64,000 bases of DNA from Porites lobata. Its lineage: Eukaryota > Cnidaria > Anthozoa > Scleractinia > Poritidae. Shown piece by piece: positions 1 through 10,700 of the stretch (position 1 is the first letter of the stretch; each line of letters opens with the position of its first letter). The stretch is from assembly GCA_942486035.1 (NCBI GenBank), contig CALNXK010000105.1, positions 336,001-400,000 on the forward strand. Reading direction: 5' to 3'. The notes below the pieces were generated by a model, which was not told the origin of the DNA, did no database searches, and saw only the letters and a program-made list of their open reading frames with translations. The translations under genes and the position numbers were made by a program.

Positions 1-437
1 ATTTTTAGGAGTTAGCCTAAACAGGTTCTTATATAAATGGTAGTTAACAGAATTTTAGGCTATTTAGGTTCTTAAAATGGGTTCTTAATCCTGGAGAAAA
101 AAACAATTAAAACACAGCTGCAATAAGTTGGTCATTAACCGATACTTTTATTTTCTTCAGCCCCACCCCCCCTTCCCCCGCTCCCCCATTTAAGAATATA
201 TCAATTTATACATTTACATGTATTTATATACTTTGCCGAGCTTTGGCAATCTGCTTTTTTTGCTTCAAATATGATTCTTGCAATGCAGCTGTAATGTACT
301 AGTATGATTTTAGAAAATAAGAACCTGTTTTAAATTTCTTAGGCTAAAAAGGTTCTTGTTTATAGGGGGTATAAGTGACCAATTTTAGGCTAACAGGATC
401 TTAATTTTTAGGTTCTTAGTTGCGGGTTTTTACTGTA
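1..437. mobile_element. Right part of an inverted-repeat element
   Basis: AT-rich sequence in which TAAGAACCT / AGGTTCTTA and AGGCTAAA motifs recur on both strands. It ends at TTTTTACTGTA. The matching opposite end (TACAGTAAAACCC then TAAGAACCTG) is seen near 30338. The left end lies outside the window. No coding potential. Superfamily unknown. Confidence 0.45.
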
Positions 438-904
438 CTAAAAGGATTTCTTTCTTGGGTAACGCGGCCCTTTTAATGGTTGTATATGCACTGTCTTTAA
501 AATATGAATAAATCACAAAACCAGAACGTTTTCTTGACTTTTTAACAGACATGAAAAGCATCCGTTAGCCCCTTCGGGCCTTTTTACATACGGAAATGAC
601 AGATTTCCTTATCTCAGTAATATATTGCAACTAATGAGATCCGTCCCTTTCAAATACCTAAACCCTTAAAAGGTAACCCTTTCGGGCTGAGCCTTTCCCA
701 TATATAGGCTGTCATAGGGATCACCCCCGGGGTACGCAAGCATGAGCATTCGCGTACCCGAAAGAAACGCCTCCAAAGCAGGCCCCCTCCCTTTTACATA
801 GGAACTAAAGAACTAAATATCTGGGAAAGAAAGCAAAGACATAAGATAGAAAATGACGCGGGCGTCAGGTGAAATCGCTTTACAACCAAGGCTTTTCTAT
901 ACAA
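438..904. other. Spacer downstream of the zinc-finger gene
   Basis: No gene seen. It contains a short GC-richer inverted motif around 728-770 (GGGGTACGCAAGC / GCGTACCC). It lies beyond the likely poly(A) site of the minus-strand zinc-finger gene. Confidence 0.4.
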
Positions 905-924
905 TTTATTTAGACCAATTTATT
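905..924 (-). terminator. Two candidate poly(A) signals for the zinc-finger gene
   Basis: Two AATAAA hexamers on the minus strand (TTTATT at 905-910 and 919-924), about 630-650 bases past the stop codon at 1554. They are the first canonical signals found downstream. If used, the 3' UTR would span the foldback element at 1135-1425. Usage is inferred. Confidence 0.35.
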
Positions 925-1134
925 TTTCATGGTGTTATGCTTTACAAGCATCTCAAGTACAAGAACTTAAACTCAAAAATCCACAGTCAAATACGACACA
1001 AGACTCGTTAAGAAAATTATGGAGTGGCTAGCACTGACAATCCTCTGAAACCTAAGACAAAACAAAAAGTGCCTTCCAAACAAAAAAAATTATATTGCTG
1101 GGACGTGAAGTATTTTTTACGTAAGCACAGTTGA

Positions 1135-1425
1135 AGCCTGAGAAAACAGCCGACATTTGGCAACGCTACCACTGGTTTCCCCGCCAAATGACGTCTGAGA
1201 GACGAGCGCAGAAATTCCACACTGATGACGGGTCACTACCCAGATCTGGGTAGTGCTTCTGCTTGGTTGAATCAAATTTCCCACGCGGCATGACCAATCA
1301 GAAGCACTACCCAGATCTGGGTAGTGACGTGTCATCAGTATGAAATTTCGGCACTCGTTTCCCAGACGTCATTTGGCGGGGAAACCAGTGGTAGCGTCGC
1401 CAAATGTTGGCTGTTTTCTCAGGCT
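1135..1425. mobile_element. Foldback element with internal palindromes
   Basis: The first roughly 130 bases are repeated, inverted and slightly diverged, in the last roughly 120. The ends are AGCCTGAGAAAACAGCC and GGCTGTTTTCTCAGGCT. Near the centre a 22-base perfect palindrome (half-site CACTACCCAGA) occurs twice, at about 1227 and 1305. No ORF of note. It sits inside the probable 3' UTR of the zinc-finger gene. Confidence 0.7.
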
Positions 1426-1553
1426 AGCGCAGTTGAACACTCGAGTAACCCAATTCAAGAGAACAACGAAACCTTCTAGCACCCTGGGAGTCCCACTTTT
1501 AGTCCGATGGCCTGAACAACGATACAGCTGATTGGTTGAATTAAATTTGACTT

Positions 1554-1720
1554 TTAAGTCTGGTAGGCTACAGAAGCGGACAGCGCGGTGGACCCTGAAG
1601 TCGAGGCTGAATCAGGGTCTTCACTGCTGATGACGTCACTTTGTTCAAGCTGTGATGCCAAGGCTGCATCCAGAGCCGCTTTGGACTCGCTTAGCGATGG
1701 CTCTTGGGATTGGAGGACAT
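1554..1720 (-). CDS. Zinc-finger gene, last coding exon (11)
   Basis: The acceptor is a CTTTCTGTTTTAACAG tract. Two bases complete the Asp codon split from exon 10. It encodes a Ser/Ala/Glu-rich tail ending SASVAYQT then TGA/TAA-type stop at 1554-1556. The phase match and Ser-rich composition support it, although no recognised domain is present. Confidence 0.72.
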
Positions 1721-4700
1721 CTGTTAAAACAGAAAGCACCAAAATTCATCTTCTCATTCGAGACTACTCCTGAAAAATCAGCTTATAACTGACCCTGAAA
1801 TCGGCATTTCTGATACGTAATATTAAAATTACCTATTAGTATAGGTAATAGCATGATTTGCAGTGATATTTGGCATAAATACCACGAGTGATATTTCGAA
1901 ATTGTTATACGTAATTTCACGAGTCGTTAGGCGAGTGGAATTTGAGACAATTTTGAAATATCACGAGTGGTATTTACGCAAAATATCACGTACAAATCAT
2001 GTTATTATTTGTTTATACTACTACCCACAAACGTTTTGTAATTTTCACATGTAGGTATTTCAAATTAAGATGAAATACCACTTCTCTAAGCCAGGAGCCC
2101 ATGGGCTCCTGTCTAAGCCAATCAAATTGCAGAAATTTCTCATGTAGTATTATAAAGATTAAAACTCACAAGGTACCTACCCTTCCCCTCACACAACATT
2201 TTACCCTAAGTGAGAAATTAATTTGAAACGTTGCGTTAAGGAAGGGGTGGGTGGGTTGTTTACCAGAATTTTATGCTGATCCGGATTCTTTGAAGCTGCT
2301 CACCTACCCCTCTCCTCCCACAACATTTTGCCCTAAGTGAGAAATTACGTTTAAACGTTGGGTTTTGGAAGGGGTGGGTGAGCAGTTTCCCAGAATCTTA
2401 ACACTGCTGCAGAAAAATCAGGATGTCTAAGATGTAATTTCTTTTATGTTTTCATTCTGTTGAGTTCTCGTCTTCATCCCAAACCTAAGTTCTTAACTTG
2501 TAAAAAAAGTCCATAACAAGTTTCAGCGCGATCAACAAAATTATCCCCGTGCGCTTTTGACGTTTTTCTTTCCCATGTGGGGCATCCCATAAGCAATTTC
2601 AGTGTGGGATGCTGGTTCAGATTGCAATCTGATTCTAACGAAAAGTATATGTTTTTCTTTTCCCTGCTGCACGTAGTCTTCTCTCAGAGATAACATTACA
2701 TTACATTATGTTACGTTGCAAGGCCACAATTCTCCTGTGTGCAATCGTTCAAGATGCCAAAGCGAAAAACTTGAAGACTTTGCCTGAACTTTATTTCCTT
2801 ACCTGACTCACCCTCAGTCGCCTCCTGGCCATTACTGTGAATTTCATTCTCGTCGCCATTTCCTTCCTGGACTTTCTCCTGCTCACCTGACACCTGAATT
2901 CCCAGCCCTCCCCCCTGCGAAGGTACCGTGACAATTGTAAATCCCTCGTGCGTTCTTCTCGCAGTGGTGGTCACGCCATCAATGGAAGTGACAACCACTG
3001 TCTCTGCTGGTTGTCCAGACCCTGTCACGGCCTCCAGGGATGTCACGACAACTGTCTGCGGTGCTGACACGACCTGTACGGAAGACACGTCCAGCTCATG
3101 TCCTGAGCTGTCAACAAGTGTTGAACTCAACTGCTGGGCTCCCTGTGAGAGGGTAACGGCATGTTCTAGATCCCCTTGGACTTGTATTCCAGCGTCTGAT
3201 GCTATGGCAACAGGAATGGCAATGTGACCGGCCACATGACCTCCTTCAGCCATTTGCTGCTGGATATCTGCCAGGCTTCCGTCCATGGCTTGAAGCGCGG
3301 CTACCGATGCTTCATCTGCTATAACCACAGGCACACCATGCGGGAATGCTTGGGTACCTTGAATTGTGTCAGTGTAGTCCAATCGCTGGCGCTTGGTAGT
3401 GGGTTCGTCTTGTCCAACGTCGTAATCAGCTGCAGTTTTTTAAAAATACATAAAAACGTACATTAAAAATCAAATTGCTATCCTGCAGTTACAGTAATAA
3501 TCGACAAAAGGACTTTTTATGGATGCCTATAAGGCCTCGTTCATACGTATTCGGATAAAACGGAGATATTTTCTCCGTTTTCAAAAAGTACGAATCTACT
3601 TGAGCGTATTCAAATTGATTTTGCTCATCCACCGAAAACGCTAAAACAATGCTAGAACGACAGCGTCCTTTACAGGGTGTACGCTACATGATGTATGAAA
3701 TTAATATCGTATCCGAAAACCTCCGTTTCGTCCGTCTACACGAAGACGACAAACGTTTTCAAAAATCTCCACCCTGGGGACCTGCGTCAGTTTTTGGTAC
3801 CCGAAAAAGAGCCGCGAGCCGCCAGAAACGAGGGCGTAGGTTTTTTTGCTACGTTGTTGTTTTGCAAACACTCTATAGCTAAGATAAGAACCCGACGAAT
3901 CTTAAGAGAAAAGGCGGACTGCAAGCAGTTTAACTCTTGATTTATCTTTAAAAACATTCCTTACCTTCGCTCAAGTGGTCAACATCCGACATATCGCAGT
4001 GAGCTGTCCGCTTGTGGTTGGCCAGTGTAGATGTTTGTCTGTAGGTCTTGTTACAGATGTTACACGTGTATGGTTTGTTGTGAGTGTGGACTACATGGTG
4101 CTTGTATAGACTGGAGTATTCTGTAAAGCGCTTGTTACAGCCAATCACTTGGCAAATATATGGCCGCTCCCCTGAATGAAAAATCAACATTGCACAACAA
4201 TTTTAGCCACAAACGAACAGCCTTTAGGCCATTACATGTACATTCTCAAACAATGAAATTTTAAGATTTTGCGTTTATGAGTAAAATGGTGCGGTTTTAC
4301 CAAGGGCCTGTTCACTACTACTATTTTTTAATGTTACATAGGCAATCAAGACAATGCGGGGAAATCTCATGCTTTAATGAACAAAACAGCGCTGTAGCAC
4401 ACGCTACCAAGAGACATTTAAGTAACAATTTCTCCGCTACCAAGAGACATTTAAGGTCATGGCGATATGAGCATAGTCTTGTTTGGTTGCACAAACTAAT
4501 GACACTTTTGTTGACGCAAATTATCACTTTTCAACAGTGGTTTGTTCGTCGGCGGAACAGTGGAATAAACAATTTCACAACTCCAGAATCTGAATTTAAA
4601 AGTAAATGCATATAAGATAAATATTTCCCACACCTGTATGTATTCTTGAATGATTCTTAAAGTTGGTAGCACTAGCAAACGACCGCCCGCATCCCTCGTG

Positions 4701-7700
4701 TTCACACACGTATGGTCGTTCCCCTGTGTGAGTTCTCATGTGCACTTTTCTGATGTTGGACGTGGTGAAACAGCGGCCACACCCAGCATATGGACACGTG
4801 AAGGGTCTCTCACCTGGAAACAAGATTTATAATAATGATGACGGTTTGCAAAACGGATACCGATTTTTCTGACTTCTTATTCCTTTCAGCTACAATACAG
4901 TCGAATCTCTCCACTTCAGCCTTGAGCGAGGAGTAAAGACGTACTTCGGGTAAGTCGTAAAAAAGAGACCGCTTTAAAACCCTTTCTCTCCTAGCCTGAA
5001 TGTTTGAGAAAAATCCTATGGTGTGACCATTCAAATGAAACCTCTTCAGCAGTACTTTCACATGGTACTATTTATTTAGTATCTAGTTCTAAGTTTTGAG
5101 TCTGTGAACAGTACATTCAAACAATAATGTTTGTTTTCAGCATTTTACAAAATGAAATTTGGAAATTTTGTTGAACTGTGGCTTTAGCCACACTTTTGGA
5201 AGGGAAAGGGTCAAAAGAGGTTAAGAGGAATAAAAAGTAACCTGACTAGACCGCAATCGCTTTATAATAGACGCCAATTTAGTTTTAGTATTACAGGGAA
5301 CTATTTCTGGGACTTAGCAAGTATCGAAAATGACAAAACAATAGAAACATGATAGCGGACGAGATTGACTGTTTTAATACACTTTTAACTGTGCGACCAT
5401 CTGCTGCACCGAGTTGTTCAATGGATGTTGGATGACGCTATCCACCAGATAAGTCACTATCCAATGGATAATTATTGGGAGAGATTTATCCAGTGAATAG
5501 CGTTATCCACCTTTTGAACAACCAGAGCTCTTCAGCATTTCTTTGCCGATTTGTCGACATTAAGCGGGCGGCTGTGTTCACACTATTTCGGAAAGCTTTT
5601 CGTGCCGAAACGAAAGTGTAGTAAGAACGCGTCTGAAATGTGACACTCCGTTTAAGAGATTTGAGCGGTGCAGTTTCGTTCCGTTACAGTAATGGCGTCG
5701 AAATCACCGTTCTTATGTTGGAAGAGAAGCGGCTTATCCGGTATGGTTTTTGTGCCGGCGCAAAAGCTTTCCGGTACAGTGTGGACATACCGTATTTATT
5801 CGAATAAGCGCCCAACCTCGAATTAGCGCCCACCTCGAATAAGCGCCCATCCCAAAGGCAGAAAAAGTTAATAAGCGCCCACCCTCGAATAAGCGCCCAC
5901 CCCCTACTCCTCCCAATCAAACTCAAATAAGCGCTCACCCCACCCCACCCACTTGAGTGAGTAAATTCTAATAAGAGACTTCCCCGAGGACGGAGTCTTC
6001 TTCAGAGTATTTTACAGAAACCTTGCTTTGTTACTTCTTCGCGTTTTGTTATTAGCATTTATTGTTTTGTTATAAAATAAACATGCTTCACTTGCTGAAA
6101 ATGGTGAAAATTTAATAAGCGCCCAGCCTCGAATAAGCGCCCACCTCGAATAAGCGCCCACTCTCAAGGTCCAAAAATTTAATAAGCGCCCAGGGCGGTT
6201 AATCGAATAAATACGGTAGTCTAAATTTTATAATGCGTTTTACTGACCTGTATGTGTAATCTAAATTTTATAATGCGTTTTACTGACCTGTATGTGTGCG
6301 TACGTGTTTTTGTAAATCTCCTGAAGTCTTGAATGCCTTGCCACACCCTTCTTGAGGGCATTTGTAAGGTTTCTCTCCTGTATGTGTACGCGTGTGGCTC
6401 TTTAGTCCATAACCTGTTGCAAAGGCCTTGTCACAGCCGTCAACTCTACATTTAAAAGGTTTCTCTCCAGTGTGCGCTCTTTCATGTACCTGCAAAAATA
6501 CGATCGGACCTCTGCCTTATAAGATTCCTGGTAAAAAGTAAAATATACCAAAAGGGGAACTCATGTTGGGAGACAAATGGAGACAAGTTACCAGGGCTTT
6601 TAAGAGGCGGGGCCCAGGGATTCCCCCGGGTACTAGGAACGTGGCCCCCCGCTACTTTCACAGGAAAATAGAAAAATAGAAAAAAAAGAAATCCCTAGCT
6701 TTCGTAGTTTGATTCCCTACTTTCTTGTTGTATTCTCCCTGGCAACTTGAAATCTTAGTGACAACCCAGAGTTACGATTTTATAATTTAACTAACCACGA
6801 ATGAGCGATTGCAGTAATTCAGGGAAGTTTTATGATCTACTAAAAATCTAAAATTCATACAACTTCCATCATTAAACTTTTGCGTGGTCTTAGCTAATTT
6901 GCAAGTAAGTACTTTTCCAAACAAAGCAGATCGTCAATGCCTTAATGATGTTCACTATTTTTTTCTGATTTACACGCGTGTACTTCTCGAGTATTTAACG
7001 CCCAATATGGAAGATTTACATGCATGAAACGTGTCTAATGCTGTAATTGTCGTGGCCTGCTGCAGCACATTAACTCCAAGGGTTCTGGAAGGGCACTTTT
7101 AACGTCTTAAGAGGCTGTCCGCGTAAGAACCGATAAGGCAAGTTTCGGTCTATCACGGATTGCCCTGGTTTTCCCAGTGGAAGATAACTATCCTATCCCA
7201 TGAAGAAATATCATATTTGTTTGGACCAACTCAATTTTTTCTCTATATTACAAGAAGATTTTCTCGGTCACCCAAAATTGGCCATTTTGCCGTCGGAAGT
7301 GGTGCGTTTTTGGTGAAACTTTAGGGCTCTGTCAAACCTGCCTTGCAAAGCCGAATAAGCTGATTATTTCACACACAAAAGTTTTAACTCTGGTTGATAG
7401 TTTCAAGGTTTAATGGTTGCATCCTGTGATAAGTTGGCTGAGATATCATTTTTTTAAAATGACTTTTAATTTGCTCAGAAGGAAAAGTAATTTGCATAAC
7501 TAGAGCTGAACGGTAATTTGGCAAAAGTGGCACCTGACCCAGACTCAAGTCTATGATGAAACAGAAGTACTAAGACCAGTCTACTTCTTAATGCAATAAA
7601 ATTTGTGGGCACTCTTCTTTGCGTGCTGTTCAAAGTTCCGTTAATGTTCCTAAATTCGCCATTTTGACAGCAAAGCTGGAATTGTAACGGTCTGCATCGG

Positions 7701-10700
7701 ATCGACTAATTTCCACAGCTTTAACGTTTCTAGTTATCACCAAATGTCGTTAGACCCTTTAACTGTTGGACTTTCGAAAACATGTGAAGAAAACTTGGTA
7801 ATCGCTTTTTCTTGGGTTTTTTTCTTGTCGACGATGAACATGACTTCATTCTCCGTATGCAAATTAGCCTTAGATGCGTCGTGTCAACAAATTGACAGGA
7901 AATATGATACTTGTATTTCATATTTTTAAGGGAAAAATATCTCTTCTTTCCACGGAAAAACACGAACGATATATGACTTAGAATCCCCTTAGGTCTGTTT
8001 CTTTTACGAGGAAGAAGCAGCAGAAGAAGATATGCTTACGCGAATTAAAATAATTTAATTACTGTGGCCCGTCACGCATTCCCCCAGTGTGACCATGTAT
8101 CGATCAGTTCTTTTATCTTATTACATCTTTTTTGAAGTGATAGTTATTGACAATCATACAACTTAATCACTGTTAATTCCGATTCTTTACTGGGTGGGAA
8201 ATACCGTGCTGTTGTAATTATTCATTCTAAAACCGTTTTAACTGAGTCAGTATCCCCGGGCGGCCACTGGTGTAATACATGACAATTAGCTATAAAGTAG
8301 TCACTTCGACATGGCCACTCTTCCTCACGAGCACTAGCACAATATTTTAAATTACAGAAAGACAATTGATCTTTGGGAAATCGCTCGCAAACAACTTCAG
8401 AAATACCGTGCGACACCACAGGACCACACCTGCAAAGTCCTTTAAGCAGCATACACATTTCCTAGATCCCTAGCTAATAGGCTACCCTACAAACTTTACG
8501 GTGGTATTGTGCATGTGTTTATCGCTAATTAACAACATTTCAGTAAAAATTAGGAATGGCATGCAGAAAAATGCATGGTTTTTTGTTTACGGTCCGTCTC
8601 CTGTTAAATCCCAAAAGTTTTTGCCGGCTGTTAATCACACTAACTTAAGGATCCCTATGTTGTCTATGTTTACTACTGAGCTGATGGAGAAAAGCACGTG
8701 CACTCTTGTATGAAAGACGAAAGTTTGTAACTTAGGTGTTCTTTTCTTTCCCTGGATTTGAATGGTATTTCAAAGTGGCACAAGATTTTTTTATCATTAC
8801 CCAGGACTGTAGCTACGGCTCTGTTACTCGTAGGTTGATCTTCCTTTTACATACACATAGGTTGAAAGCTTCTGATTGAGGATGTTGTGGTTTCAATTAC
8901 TCTTCAGCAATTCCTGCAACAAGATTTTTCCTGCGAACACCTCGTCTTCTTGCAGCAGATCTCTATGGTCAAGTTCAATTTATATTCAAGTTCATTACAT
9001 TGGTTATTGTGTCCTTAACCTTATTGTAATTTCACTTAGGACTATGTTTAGGTGTTGACTCAAACGGGCCTAAAGTCTAACATGGGCTGGCAATAGGTGA
9101 GCACGGAATTGGAACGGGGGTAGGGGGAACTCCCTATGATGGCCTCTACGGGGAGACTCCGCCCGAAAGGAGTATTTCAGGCTTCAGGTATATGAAAGGG
9201 TAGGCATTTCACTAGATGAAGTATATGAAAGGGCGAGTGCGCTTATTGCACGCCTTAGCAGCATCTTTGGTGGTAAAAACTGAACTAAGTTTAAGAATTT
9301 AAGGAAAAAGTAGAAGGACTTAATTTTTCAGAAAGTGATATACACAGGCGAAATTTCACCCCTTTAAGTATAATGCTTGTAAAAGTAAAGGTGGAACCGG
9401 GGGGAGAGAGGGTGGATGGTAAAGTAGGTTAAAAATAGAGAGATGATAGGAGCACTTTGATGGCGGCACATTGTTCAAGAGGGTATAAATACAAAAAAAA
9501 AAAAAGAAAGAAAGAAAGCAATCTGGAGGCATTTTTGAAGACTTAGTGAAAACGTTATCAAAACAAGAAAAACAGAGAAATCTTGTCCAATAAACCTCTC
9601 CGACAAAGGTGTGGACATGGTTGCTGACTGATCAATCGTACTCTTCTCGACCCTTTAGCGTCAAGTTTTTTCACGTTTCTTGCGACAGGAGGAGCAAATC
9701 GGCTATATAAAGTTGAACTGAACATCCTGGTACTTTTAAGAGTCACTAATTTTTACAAAACCAGAGACATGTTTTAAACACTGTTTAAGTTAAAAAAAAT
9801 TATTTTCATTGCAAGAATGAAATACTTTTCACACACGTCCCAGGGACATTCCTCTTAGAAAATGACAGGGGCGGGAAAGCCCTGGGGACGAGGTTGAATC
9901 TTGGCTCCGCGTAGAAAGTTCTTTCTTTTTCCATTTATAATGCTCTTCAAACAATCACCAGAAAACTATCTTTTACAACACACGGATTAACCTTAGCATT
10001 TTAAAGGTAAGAATTGATTAGGGCAAGATACACGGCTGTCAAAAAATAGAAATAAATAAACTATCTTTGCAAGCTCAAATAAACTGGAAACGAACATCAG
10101 AAAACATCGCAAGATAAAAGGTTAAATAGAGAAATTAGAATATCTCTGTACGTTTAGAAATTTTTTGCATGAAGAAGAAAAAAGAATGATACTTACATGA
10201 TGAAGCAAAACTTTGACTTATTTCGCGGGCTATCTGGAAATTCACGACATGTCACAGTAGTTATTTTGCCAGTATGATCCAGAGTATGACCTGGGTATTG
10301 ACAAGACCTTAGGCTCGATTTCCACCGTCTCCCGGTCCCTTGGGGGCTCATTTTCCAGCTCAGCGGCTTACAGTCGAGCCTAACAAGACCTTGGCGCTCG
10401 CAAAAACCTGCTAAGTAGGTGTCTGTGCCTTGGGCAGATTGTCATTTTAGTGTTAGCCTGTGTACACACCACCTCCCACCCCTTCTCCGATTTTTCCTAA
10501 GGGGAGGGGGGTCTGTACACAGGCTATTAAGTGTCTGTGCCTTGGGCAGATTGTCATTTCAGTTCCGAATACCTACCAAACCTCTACTCTCGCTACAATG
10601 AGTTCATTCAGTCATTGACTTTGCTACACTTGGACAAGTGAAAAGGGAAAAGCCCTGGGGACAAGGTTGTCCATACCCCTACTGGGACCACACTCTGTCT

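Noticed and set aside
2928..3227. Plus-strand ORF of 99 codons
   Set aside because: Antisense shadow of exon 10 of the zinc-finger gene.
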